From Oscillospiraceae bacterium (lineage in GTDB: Bacteria; Bacillota; Clostridia; Oscillospirales; Acutalibacteraceae), in the NCBI GenBank assembly GCA_902792905.1, contig CADBBH010000001.1, positions 218,738 to 282,737 on the forward strand: 64,000 nt of DNA, written 5' to 3'. Positions 54,385 to 62,314 of this stretch are shown here, piece by piece. Made by a program: the position numbers and the translations under genes. Each line of letters opens with the position of its first letter. Positions within the stretch are counted from its first letter, which is position 1. The notes beneath the pieces are model-generated. The model was not told where the DNA came from and searched no databases. It saw only the letters and a program-made list of their open reading frames with translations.

Positions 54385-54918
54385 TTACATCTGGAAATTC
54401 TGAATATAGGAATCGATACAGGCCTGAATAATCTCCTCTGCCACCGCGCGGGGCTGGACCTCGGTAACTGTAGTTTCCTTGGCATGCTCGAGCGATTTAT
54501 ACACTTCAAAGAAATGCTTGATTTCCTCAAAGCGGTGGGGAGGAAGCTTATCAATATCCTGATAGAAGCTGTAGTTCGGATCGTTGACCGGAACGGCAAT
54601 GATTTTCTCGTCTCTCGCGCCGCCGTCCTCCATAATCAAAACACCGATGGGAACGCACTCGACTATTGTCATCGGTCGTATAATCTCACTGCAGAGAACG
54701 AGCACGTCAAGCGGGTCACCGTCCGAAGCGTATGTGCGGGGTATGAAACCGTAATTCGCAGGATAGTGAGTTGATGTAAACAGCACGCGATCCAGCTTCA
54801 GCATGCCTGTTTCCTTATCGAGCTCATATTTATTCTTGCCGCCTTTTGAAATCTCAATAACAGCATAGAATTTATCTTTCCGTATCCTTTTAGGCGATAT
54901 GTCGTGCCAAATATTCAT
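54385..54918 (-). CDS. ppa: Inorganic pyrophosphatase (family I)
   Basis: Soluble Mg-dependent pyrophosphatase of 177 residues. The signature is SDGDPLDVLVLCSE, with the three catalytic Asp residues, preceded by THYPANYGFIPRTYA. KIIAVPVNDP and HFFEVYKSLE complete the active site. It hydrolyses PPi from biosynthesis. CAAGGAGATG precedes the ATG. It follows the response regulator gene after 25 bases and is the last gene of the hom-lysC-regulator-ppa run. Confidence 0.95.
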   Translation of the reverse strand: MNIWHDISPKRIRKDKFYAVIEISKGGKNKYELDKETGMLKLDRVLFTSTHYPANYGFIPRTYASDGDPLDVLVLCSEIIRPMTIVECVPIGVLIMEDGGARDEKIIAVPVNDPNYSFYQDIDKLPPHRFEEIKHFFEVYKSLEHAKETTVTEVQPRAVAEEIIQACIDSYIQNFQM

Positions 54919-54943
54919 ACAAGCATCTCCTTGTTACTTTTGA

Positions 54944-55645
54944 TTATTTCAGACCTTTGTATGCGAGATATTTGCTTTCGAAATCTTCCTTACGGGAGCG
55001 GCTGACGCCGATTTTACTGCCGTCCATAAGCGACAGAGTCATTTTTGAGTAATCCGTAACATATTTGAGATTAACTATAAAACTCTTGTGGCAGCGTACA
55101 AACAGTTCCGCGGGCAGAACCTTTTCCGCCTCTTCTAGCAGACCGGCAACTTTAAGAATACCGTCATCCGTCTTATGAAAAATCAGACTCTTCGCTCCGC
55201 TCTCGATAAAAATAATATCACCATAAGGAATGCGGATATCCTTGCCTCTGATTTTGCAGGCATAGTAATTCCCGCCGTCTGTCTCCTTTGCAAGCGCAGC
55301 ATCAATATATTTAAACAACTTTTCGCTTCTTATCGGCTTATCGATAAAGCCAAACGGCCGCACGGAAAAGAAAACATCCGAGACCATTTCAGGATAGCCC
55401 GAAATGAAAACCGTCTTTATCGCCGGGAGCTTCCCGCTGAGAAAATTTGCTATATCGGTACCACTCTCATCGGAGAGAGAAATATCTATGAATGCGAGGT
55501 CATATTCATTTCCCTCTTCAAGCAGGCGCGCAACCTCCGATGAATTCAGCGCGGTCGAAACACCATAATCGGGATATTTATCTTTAATAAGGTTCGAAAT
55601 TCTTTCAACGATTATGCTCTGGTCGTCAACAACAAGTATATTCAC
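54944..55645 (-). CDS. LytTR-family response regulator
   Basis: Two-domain transcription factor of 233 residues. The receiver domain (1-115) has Asp7-Asp8, the phospho-acceptor Asp54 (AFIDISLSDESG) and Lys103 (IDKPI). The LytTR DNA-binding domain (about 125-233) has IIFIESGAKSLIFH, FVRCHKSFIVNLKYV and VSRSRKEDF, as in AgrA and LytR. These regulators bind direct repeats upstream of peptide, envelope or virulence genes. The start is GTG with GGAGG upstream. No histidine kinase is in the window, so the partner is elsewhere. It sits between lysC and ppa. Confidence 0.92.
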   Translation of the reverse strand: MNILVVDDQSIIVERISNLIKDKYPDYGVSTALNSSEVARLLEEGNEYDLAFIDISLSDESGTDIANFLSGKLPAIKTVFISGYPEMVSDVFFSVRPFGFIDKPIRSEKLFKYIDAALAKETDGGNYYACKIRGKDIRIPYGDIIFIESGAKSLIFHKTDDGILKVAGLLEEAEKVLPAELFVRCHKSFIVNLKYVTDYSKMTLSLMDGSKIGVSRSRKEDFESKYLAYKGLK

Positions 55646-55684
55646 GCCGTCAACCTCCGTTTACATAATTGAAAATAGACGTAA

Positions 55685-56899
55685 TCAGTTATCCTCGGGC
55701 ATAAATGCGTCGTGAACGGCGGTAACCGCTTCGTCCGCATCCTTTTTGTCTATGAGCACGGAAATTTTGATTTCGCTTGTGGAAATCATCTGGATATTTA
55801 TATCTGCCTCAAAGAGCGCTTCGAACATCTTCGCAGCAACTCCGGGATGGGTTTCCATACCCGCACCGACTACCGAAACTTTCGCTACATTCTCATTGTC
55901 GCACTCTATCGGACGTCCTTCAAGGAAATCGAGTTCCTTGAGAACTTCAAGCGCCTCATCCGATTTGTCGCTTGAAATAGTGAACGTGATATCCTTTGTG
56001 TCGTTTCTGCCGACTGACTGGAGAATGATATCAACATTTATATTCTTTGCGGCAAGCTTGCCGAAAATTTTATATGCGATGCCGGGAATATTGGGAACGC
56101 CTATAATCGAAATTCTGGCGACATTTTTATCTGCGGTTACGCCTCTGACGAGCATTTTTTCCATTTTTACAGACTCCTTAACTAAAGTTCCGGGTAATCT
56201 CTCAAGACTTGAGAGAACCTCTATTACTACATTGTATTTCTTGGCCATTTCAACGCTGCGGTTATTGAGCACCTGAGCGCCGAGAGTGGCAAGTTCGAGC
56301 ATTTCATCATAAGTGATTTCATCGAGTTTGATAGCCCTCTTTACCTTGCGCGGGTCGGCGGTATAGACACCGTCAACATCGGTATAAATCTTGCAGCGGT
56401 CGGCGTGCATTGCCGCGGCAATCGCAACGGCGCTCGTATCCGAGCCGCCTCTGCCGAGGGTTGTCAGGTCGTCATATTTATTGAGGCCCTGGAAACCCGC
56501 TACAACAACGATATTCTTCTTTGCAAGCTCCTGCTTGATTCTCGATGTGTCGATTTTTTTGATTCTCGCGCTGCCGTGAACGGAGTTTGTATTGAATCCC
56601 GCCTGCCAGCCGAGAAGCGAAGTCGCCTTGTAACCGAGCTTCTCAATCGCCATTGAGAGCAGAGAAATTGAAATCTGCTCGCCGGCTGTCATAAGCATAT
56701 CGAGTTCTCTCTTGTTGGCGTTCGGATTTATTTCCTTCGCCTTTTCAATAAGCTCATCTGTCGTATCACCCTGAGCGGAAACAACGACTACAACGTCATT
56801 GCCTTCAGCGTATGAATCGGTGACAATCCGGGCAACGTTCATTACCCTCTCAGCGTTGGCTACGGAGCTTCCGCCGAATTTCATTACTATAAGTCCCAT
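55685..56899 (-). CDS. lysC: Aspartate kinase
   Basis: First enzyme of the aspartate family, phosphorylating Asp for lysine, threonine and methionine. The 404-residue protein opens GLIVMKFGGSSVANAERV (nucleotide site) and has GRGGSDTSAVAIAAAM with the Asp-binding site. The C-terminal half has two ACT domains (from about residue 265) for feedback inhibition. The ribosome binding site AAGGAG lies 24 bases before the ATG, with a hairpin between them. It lies downstream of hom. Confidence 0.95.
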   Translation of the reverse strand: MGLIVMKFGGSSVANAERVMNVARIVTDSYAEGNDVVVVVSAQGDTTDELIEKAKEINPNANKRELDMLMTAGEQISISLLSMAIEKLGYKATSLLGWQAGFNTNSVHGSARIKKIDTSRIKQELAKKNIVVVAGFQGLNKYDDLTTLGRGGSDTSAVAIAAAMHADRCKIYTDVDGVYTADPRKVKRAIKLDEITYDEMLELATLGAQVLNNRSVEMAKKYNVVIEVLSSLERLPGTLVKESVKMEKMLVRGVTADKNVARISIIGVPNIPGIAYKIFGKLAAKNINVDIILQSVGRNDTKDITFTISSDKSDEALEVLKELDFLEGRPIECDNENVAKVSVVGAGMETHPGVAAKMFEALFEADINIQMISTSEIKISVLIDKKDADEAVTAVHDAFMPEDN

Positions 56900-56910
56900 A
56901 ATAACGGTTT

Positions 56911-56930
56911 GCGGTTAAAACCGCTCCTTT
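56911..56930 (-). promoter_or_regulatory. Distant ribosome binding site plus hairpin upstream of lysC
   Basis: Minus strand: AAAGGAG (56924-56930) is immediately followed by a GCGGTT/AACCGC stem (56911-56924, 2-base loop) and then 11 bases to the ATG. Folding would bring the site into a normal distance; it could tune lysC translation. Confidence 0.55.
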
Positions 56931-56942
56931 CTTAGAATCGTA

Positions 56943-58163
56943 TCAATAATCGGTAACTCTGATGACCGCTTTTACGCCGTCCAGCGCCTGAAGTTTTTCA
57001 TCGAGTTCCTGCGCTCTGATAAGCGGAGTGATAAACGCGGTCTCGCCTTCGGGAGCGCCGTCAAAGGTGATGAATTCGGCATCTGCAAAGGCAGAGAGAA
57101 CGCTTTCTTTAACCGACTGAGTTCTCACAAAGAAGCGTGATGTAAATTCACCCTCGCCGAGCACGAAGCCATCGGGTGCATCACTCCAACCGAACGGCTT
57201 GCGTCTTTCTGAATGGCGTGCGCAGTCAATCACATCCGCCACAACAGCACTGGCAGTCGGTAGTTTACCCGCTCCCCTGCCGTAGAATACAACATCGCCG
57301 AGCGCATTTCCGCGAACGAGAATGGCATTGAAAACATCATTTACGCATGCAAGCTGGCTGTCTCCGCTGATGAAAGCGGGGGAAACCCTGAGCGAAATAT
57401 TACTGCCGCCGTTTTCGGACTTTGCGGAGGCAATGAGTTTGATGACTCCGCCCCAGGCTCTCGCGTATCCGACATCAGCCGAAGTTATGTTGCGGATTCC
57501 TTCAACGCGGAAAGAGTCGGGCTTAACCTCTCTGCCGAAACAGAGATCGGCAAGAATGCATATCTTTCGGCAGGCGTCAATACCGTCCACATCGGCCGAC
57601 GGATCTCTCTCGGCATAGCCTAGATGCTGAGCATCCGCGAGCGCATCTTCATAAGCGGTTCCCTGCATAAACATTTTTGTTAAGATATAGTTGGTGGTGC
57701 CGTTAAGAATGCCGGCCACCTCTTCGATTTCATTTGCCGAAAGGCACTGAATAATCGGTCTGATAATCGGAATTCCTCCGCCGACGCTCGCTTCAAAAAG
57801 GAAATTAACATTGTTTTCCTCAGCGAGGGCGAGAAGCTCAAGTCCCTTGGCGGCAACGAGCTCCTTATTGGAAGTAACCACGCTCTTGCCGGCCTTCAGA
57901 CATGCTGATACGAATTCATAAGCGGGCTTAAGGCCGCCCATCGTCTCAACGACAATTCCTACGGTATCGTCATTCAGTATTGTATTGAAATCTTTGATTA
58001 CAAGCTTTTCGTTTGGATCTCCCGGAAAATCTCGCAGATCGAGTATATACTTGAGGTTGAGACTTTCCTGCAGACTTTTCTTCACGATGTGCTCATGGTT
58101 CTTTTCAAGCACCTCGGCTACGCCCGAGCCGACTGTGCCGTAACCCATTATCGCAACATTCAT
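56943..58163 (-). CDS. hom: Homoserine dehydrogenase
   Basis: NAD(P)-dependent reduction of aspartate semialdehyde to homoserine. The 406-residue protein opens MNVAIMGYGTVGSGVAEVL. The catalytic core has VTSNKELVAAKG, GGGIPIIRPI, LNGTTNYILTKM and AQHLGYAERDPSADVDGIDACRK (the core AERDPSADVDG holds active-site Asp and Lys). The C-terminal 80 residues are the usual ACT-type extension (GEFTSRFFVRTQS). AAGGAGGCGATTAC precedes the ATG. It is the first gene of the hom-lysC-regulator-ppa run. Confidence 0.95.
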   Translation of the reverse strand: MNVAIMGYGTVGSGVAEVLEKNHEHIVKKSLQESLNLKYILDLRDFPGDPNEKLVIKDFNTILNDDTVGIVVETMGGLKPAYEFVSACLKAGKSVVTSNKELVAAKGLELLALAEENNVNFLFEASVGGGIPIIRPIIQCLSANEIEEVAGILNGTTNYILTKMFMQGTAYEDALADAQHLGYAERDPSADVDGIDACRKICILADLCFGREVKPDSFRVEGIRNITSADVGYARAWGGVIKLIASAKSENGGSNISLRVSPAFISGDSQLACVNDVFNAILVRGNALGDVVFYGRGAGKLPTASAVVADVIDCARHSERRKPFGWSDAPDGFVLGEGEFTSRFFVRTQSVKESVLSAFADAEFITFDGAPEGETAFITPLIRAQELDEKLQALDGVKAVIRVTDY

Positions 58164-58215
58164 GTAATCGCCTCCTTGAATCGGATTTTGCTGTATAAAT
58201 AAGTATTCATTTTAT

Positions 58216-58224
58216 ATTATCACA
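58216..58224 (-). promoter_or_regulatory. Possible extended -10 promoter for hom operon
   Basis: Minus strand: TGTGATAAT, an extended -10, lies about 55 bases before the hom ATG. The -35 is poor. The short leader leaves no room for a T-box or lysine riboswitch. Confidence 0.45.
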
Positions 58225-58289
58225 TAATTTAGAAATAATAAAGAGAAAATTTCAGATTTTTAAGTTTTTTTGAATTTTAGTAATTTTAA

Positions 58290-58318
58290 TTGTAAAATAG
58301 ATATTTATGCAGTATAAT
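58290..58318 (+). promoter_or_regulatory. Promoter for AI-2E family permease gene
   Basis: TTGTAA (58290-58295), 17-base spacer, TATAAT (58313-58318). Transcription should begin near 58325, downstream of the ATG at 58307, which decides the start of the following gene. Confidence 0.82.
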
Positions 58319-58351
58319 AATTTTAATATGTACATGCGGGGTGAAATAACT

Positions 58352-59611
58352 TTGGGAACAACTGAAAAAAGGCGGAAATTCCTGATAAATGCAGTCTATT
58401 TTTCACTTTTTGTAATTCTCTATTATCTTTTCATAAAGTATGCACTCTGGATTGTAGCACCGTTTATTCTGGCATTTCTGATCGCAATGCTGCTCCAAAA
58501 ACCGATTCGCAGAATAAATGAAAAAACACATATCAATAAAAAATTTCTTTCAATAGTATTTGTTTTGTTGATTATCGCGTTTCTCGCCGGCGCTCTGACG
58601 CTGATAGGCTATCTCGCGGGAAATGAATTATATGATTTCGGAAAGACTCTGGCAGGTAAACTCGGCTCGCTCCCGGCAGTCATAGAATCCGTCAAAGGAC
58701 GACTGATTGCCGTTGTTTCAGGACTTCCGGGAAAACTCGGATCGACTCTTTCGGATTCTATAAGCGGGATTGCCGAAAAAGCGCTCAATCTCGTGCGAGA
58801 AGAAGAGGCGGCAGAGGCCGCTTCATCGGCAGCACCATTGTTACCCGGTTCATTCAACATTTCATCCCTCGCTACCCCGCTTGCCGGCATTCTCTCAAAA
58901 GCAAAACTGATTCCCGCAGTTCTTACCGCAATTCTTATCGGAATCATCTCCTGCTTCTTTATGACCTCAGATTATGACGGACTCATTAAAGTAATCAAGA
59001 AAGTCGCTTCGCCCGAAAGAGCGAAGACTCTCTCAAAGACAAAGCACGTTGTTTTTGATATTCTCGGAAAGTGGTGCAAATCCTACGCAACTCTGCTGTT
59101 TATCACTTTCTGCGAAATGACAATAGGACTGCATGTTCTCAAACTTATCGGCGCTTACAAGGGCGGTTACATATTTGCAATAGCAGTCTGCACGGCGATA
59201 GTTGATATTCTTCCCGTTTTCGGCACAGGCACGATTCTTCTCCCCTGGGGCGTAATCAGCCTCTTCGTCCATAAAGTTCCGCTAGGGATAGGTCTGCTTG
59301 TGATTTACGGTGTAATAACCGTTATCCGTCAGGTCATTGAACCTAAAATAGTCTCCTCAAATGTAGATGTTCATCCGGTAATAACATTGATGTCCATGTA
59401 TATCGGAATTCAGATTTTCGGCGTGCTTGGCATCCTGATTCTGCCGATAACAATAGTAATTATCAAGACCCTCAACGACGAAGGAATTATTCATCTCTGG
59501 GATCCGAAAGGCGGAGAGGAAACTGCCGCGGAAACAACTGATCAGGAACCTGTAGAACCACTGCCTGAAAGTGCGGAAGAGGTGGCAGAAGAAAAGGCGT
59601 CCGTAAAGTAA
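58352..59611 (+). CDS. AI-2E family (UPF0118/YdiK-type) membrane transporter
   Basis: A 419-residue polytopic protein of the AI-2E/PerM family, which includes a putative autoinducer exporter and Na+/H+ antiporters. Hydrophobic helices lie near residues 10-45, 60-90 and 190-215, with four more after 245. The C-terminal family core contains GGYIFAIAVCTAIVDILPVFG and GIQIFGVLGILILPI (about 280-380; written segments are the conserved cores). The acidic tail is rich in Glu. The TTG at 58352 has GGGGTGA seven bases upstream; the earlier ATG at 58307 is upstream of the predicted transcript start. ATG 58328 is an alternative. Confidence 0.82.
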   Translation: MGTTEKRRKFLINAVYFSLFVILYYLFIKYALWIVAPFILAFLIAMLLQKPIRRINEKTHINKKFLSIVFVLLIIAFLAGALTLIGYLAGNELYDFGKTLAGKLGSLPAVIESVKGRLIAVVSGLPGKLGSTLSDSISGIAEKALNLVREEEAAEAASSAAPLLPGSFNISSLATPLAGILSKAKLIPAVLTAILIGIISCFFMTSDYDGLIKVIKKVASPERAKTLSKTKHVVFDILGKWCKSYATLLFITFCEMTIGLHVLKLIGAYKGGYIFAIAVCTAIVDILPVFGTGTILLPWGVISLFVHKVPLGIGLLVIYGVITVIRQVIEPKIVSSNVDVHPVITLMSMYIGIQIFGVLGILILPITIVIIKTLNDEGIIHLWDPKGGEETAAETTDQEPVEPLPESAEEVAEEKASVK

Positions 59612-59661
59612 TTTAGCTTTACAGTTATATAAAATCGCTAAAAAGAATTTGATACGATTAG

Positions 59662-59702
59662 AAATATTGCCCAAGGCTTTCCACCAGGGCAATATTTTTT
59701 TT
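59662..59702 (+). terminator. Intrinsic terminator after AI-2E family gene
   Basis: Eleven-bp stem AAATATTGCCC/GGGCAATATTT with a 14-base loop, running into a T-stretch. Confidence 0.9.
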
Positions 59703-59722
59703 ACATGAATAATAAAAAATCG

Positions 59723-59751
59723 TTGAAATCATTTTTTATATATGATATTAT
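59723..59751 (+). promoter_or_regulatory. Promoter for EF-G paralogue gene
   Basis: TTGAAA (59723-59728), 17-base spacer, TATTAT (59746-59751), giving a leader of about 47 bases. Confidence 0.82.
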
Positions 59752-59773
59752 TTATGCACTATTGTGAATTATT

Positions 59774-59788
59774 CTCGGTTTTACCGAG
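59774..59788 (+). promoter_or_regulatory. Leader hairpin just upstream of the EF-G paralogue
   Basis: CTCGGT/ACCGAG six-bp stem with a TTT loop, ending four bases before the AGGAGG ribosome binding site (59793-59798). It may limit or protect translation initiation. Confidence 0.5.
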
Positions 59789-59805
59789 GTTTAGGAGGAA
59801 GACCT

Positions 59806-61836
59806 TTGAAAGCTTACAACGCAAAAGACATCAGAAACATCGCCATCGCCGGTCACAGCGGCAGAGGCAAAACCACACTCGCCGAGGCAATGCTCTACCT
59901 TGCAAAGGCGACCGACAGACTCGGCCGCGTAGCAGACGGCAACACCGTTCTCGACTATGATGCAGAGGAAAAGAGACGCAAGGCATCAATCTCAACCGCA
60001 ATGGCGGGCTTTGAATGGAATAACACAAAAATCAATATTCTCGACACCCCGGGTCTTTTTGACTTCGCAGGCGGTGTTGCTGAAGGTATCCGCGCCGCAG
60101 AGGCAGCAGTTATCGTGCTCGCATCCGGCTCGGGCATAGATGTCGGCGCTGAAAAAGCTTACAAGGCCGCCGACAAGAGAGGCATAGCAAAGATATTCGC
60201 AGTTTCGCGCTGTGATGCGGAGAATGCCGATTTCGGCAAAACTCTCGATGCCCTCAAAGAAGAATACGGCGCACCCATCTGCCCCGTAGTAGTTCACGTT
60301 TCAGGCACCACCTATGTTGATTTCTCAACAGGCAAGGCATATGAATACAGCAACGGCAAGGCAAGCGAAGTTGCAGTTCCCGATGACGCGGCCATCGCAG
60401 ATATGCAGGCGGCATTCACCGAGGCGGTTGCTTCCGCAGATGAAGAGCTCATGGAGAAATTCTTCATGGAAGAGCCCCTCACCCCCGATGAAATCGCAAA
60501 GGGCCTCAAGGCCGGCATCCTCAACGGCGACATCTATCCCGTTTACGCATGCTCCGGCTACAATACCGACGCGGTTGACCTTCTTCTCAACGGCATCGTA
60601 GCTTCTGCTCCCGACGCAACCCACGCCGCCGAAGGCGATGTCAAGGTTGACGAAAACGGCCCCGTAGCAGCTATCTGCTTCAAAACCATTGATGACCGTT
60701 TCGGCAAGATGAGCTTCTTCAAGGTTATCTCCGGCAAGCTTTCCGGCGCTGTTCCTGCTTACAACAGCCGCACAGACAGCCAGGAAAAAATCGGCAAGAT
60801 GCTCTTCCTCAAGGGTGAAAAGCAGGAAGACGCAACCGAAATCGTCGCAGGCGACATCGGCATCGTCACAAAGCTTGACTCCTTCAAGACCGGCGATACA
60901 CTTTGCCCGCCCAAGTCAGATCTCACTCTCGCAGGCGTCAACTATCCCGCTCCCTGTCTCTCAATGGCAATCAGAGCCAAGAAGAAGGGCGAGGAAGACA
61001 AGGTCGCCGCAGGCCTCAACAGAATCATCAACGAGGATCCGACCGTTTCCTTCACCACCAACGTTGAAACTCACGAGCAGGTTGTTTCCGCACTCGGTGA
61101 GCAGCATCTTGACGCAATAGTTACCAAGCTTAAGAATAAATTCAATGTTGAAGTTGAGCTCTCCGTTCCCAAAGTTGCCTACAGAGAGACAATCAGCAAG
61201 ACAGCTTCCGTTCAGGGCCGCCACAAGAAGCAGTCCGGCGGCAGCGGCCAGTTCGGCGACGTCTGGATCCGCTTTGAGCCCCTCCAGGGTGAAGGCTTCG
61301 AATTCGCAGACGAAGTTGTCGGCGGCGCAGTTCCCAGGAACTTCATCCCCTCTGTTGAAAAAGGCCTTCGCAACGCAATCCTCAAGGGTCCCCTTGCAGG
61401 ATGCCCCGTTGTCGGTATCAGAGCAGTCCTTTATGACGGTTCATCACATCCCGTTGACTCCAACGATATGGCGTTCCAGACCGCGGCGAGAATAGCTTTC
61501 AAGAACGGTATGGCGCAGGCTGGCCCGAAACTCCTTGAGCCCTACGGCCTCCTCAAAGCATATATGCCCGGCGACAATCTCGGCGACATCATGGGCGATG
61601 TAACCAAGAGACGCGGCAGAGTTCTCGGCATGGGCCAGAGCGAAGAAGATCCCAAGATGCAGGAACTCACAGCAGAAGTTCCGATGGGCGAGATGGGCGA
61701 CTTTGCTACAGTTCTCCGCTCCGTAACTATCGGCAGAGGCTACTTCTCATTTGAATTTGATCACTATGAGACAGCTCCCGAAAATGTTGCTCAGAAGGTT
61801 ATCGAAGAAGCCAAGGCAGACGCCGAAGACGAATAA
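59806..61836 (+). CDS. EF-G-like translation factor GTPase (FusA2-type paralogue)
   Basis: A 676-residue protein with the five-domain EF-G layout. The G domain has the P-loop GHSGRGKT (16-23), an EEKRRKASIS segment corresponding to switch I, and DTPG (80-83). Domain II includes KVISGKLSGAVPAYN, domain III EQHLDAIV, domain IV GGSGQFGDVWIRFEPL and FIPSVEKGLRNAI, and domain V AEVPMGEMGDF. Two GTPase elements depart from canonical EF-G: the catalytic His after DTPG is Leu84, and the NKxD motif is SRCD (134-137). The TTG at 59806 has AGGAGG seven bases upstream. It is monocistronic between promoter and terminator. Codon use is strongly biased to C-ending codons, suggesting high expression. It is not the main elongation factor; its role is unknown. 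Confidence 0.9.
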   Translation: MKAYNAKDIRNIAIAGHSGRGKTTLAEAMLYLAKATDRLGRVADGNTVLDYDAEEKRRKASISTAMAGFEWNNTKINILDTPGLFDFAGGVAEGIRAAEAAVIVLASGSGIDVGAEKAYKAADKRGIAKIFAVSRCDAENADFGKTLDALKEEYGAPICPVVVHVSGTTYVDFSTGKAYEYSNGKASEVAVPDDAAIADMQAAFTEAVASADEELMEKFFMEEPLTPDEIAKGLKAGILNGDIYPVYACSGYNTDAVDLLLNGIVASAPDATHAAEGDVKVDENGPVAAICFKTIDDRFGKMSFFKVISGKLSGAVPAYNSRTDSQEKIGKMLFLKGEKQEDATEIVAGDIGIVTKLDSFKTGDTLCPPKSDLTLAGVNYPAPCLSMAIRAKKKGEEDKVAAGLNRIINEDPTVSFTTNVETHEQVVSALGEQHLDAIVTKLKNKFNVEVELSVPKVAYRETISKTASVQGRHKKQSGGSGQFGDVWIRFEPLQGEGFEFADEVVGGAVPRNFIPSVEKGLRNAILKGPLAGCPVVGIRAVLYDGSSHPVDSNDMAFQTAARIAFKNGMAQAGPKLLEPYGLLKAYMPGDNLGDIMGDVTKRRGRVLGMGQSEEDPKMQELTAEVPMGEMGDFATVLRSVTIGRGYFSFEFDHYETAPENVAQKVIEEAKADAEDE

Positions 61837-61850
61837 TAAGAAAAGCAATT

Positions 61851-61873
61851 GCCCTGCACCAATGGTGCAGGGC
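61851..61873. terminator. Terminator after EF-G paralogue
   Basis: Ten-bp stem GCCCTGCACC/GGTGCAGGGC with an AAT loop. Downstream is TTGATTATAACTTT; upstream is AAAAGCAATT, so it may also stop minus-strand transcripts of the accessory locus. Confidence 0.85.
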
Positions 61874-61902
61874 TTGATTATAACTTTAATTAAATTCTCC
61901 GC

Positions 61903-62013
61903 TTAAAGAAATCGGATATATGCGCCGTCGGCAAATGCGAAGGGAGTACAAGCGAGAGCCGTTAAAAGAACAAGTAATATTGATAAAGGATTTTTATGTT
62001 GCTCGCCCGACAA
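61903..62013 (-). CDS. Possible 36-residue secreted micro-peptide
   Basis: Short frame from a TTG at 62013 to a TAA at 61903-61905, in the same frame as, and directly after, the stop of the 77-residue gene. The translation has a charged start (SGEQHKNP), a hydrophobic core (LSILLVLLTALACTPF) and an AFA signal-peptidase-like site, leaving a mature tail of only DGAYIRFL. No clear ribosome binding site is visible. It could be a peptide precursor coupled to the upstream gene, the C-terminal remnant of a longer protein interrupted by the stop at 62023, or chance. Confidence 0.25.
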   Translation of the reverse strand: MSGEQHKNPLSILLVLLTALACTPFAFADGAYIRFL

Positions 62014-62022
62014 TCCAAAACA

Positions 62023-62256
62023 TTAAATCCAGGGTATATGATTTTTTGCTATTTCAATTGCAAGCGGGACAATAATCTCTTTAAAAATATCCGGTCCATC
62101 GGTCCTCAGAAATTCAAATAACAATTCACGGGCTTCTATGGCTGTATTCACGTCCATATCAATACCCATTGCATCGAACAACGGACCAAACAACCCCGGG
62201 AAATAGCTGATAATAATTGTGATTATAGATGCTGTAAATAATCCTGCTCCTGGCAT
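62023..62256 (-). CDS. Small hydrophobic protein of unknown function
   Basis: A 77-residue protein. The first 30 residues (GLFTASIITIIISYFPGLFG region) are hydrophobic and glycine-containing, consistent with one membrane segment. The remainder is mildly acidic and amphipathic (FLRTDGPDIFKEIIVPLAIEIAK). The ATG is preceded by a near-perfect GGGAGGTATTATT site, so it is very likely translated. It lies 58 bases downstream of the first secreted paralogue on the same strand and probably shares its transcript. I do not recognise a family. A small membrane-active or helper peptide is possible. Confidence 0.6.
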   Translation of the reverse strand: MPGAGLFTASIITIIISYFPGLFGPLFDAMGIDMDVNTAIEARELLFEFLRTDGPDIFKEIIVPLAIEIAKNHIPWI

Positions 62257-62314
62257 AATAATACCTCCCTGTTGCCATTCTAGCTTTTTTAATTAACCGC
62301 CAATTTGAGCTTCG

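Noticed and set aside
58164-58289. T-box or lysine riboswitch upstream of hom
   Set aside because: The predicted leader is only about 50 bases, with no T-box core sequence or terminator pair.
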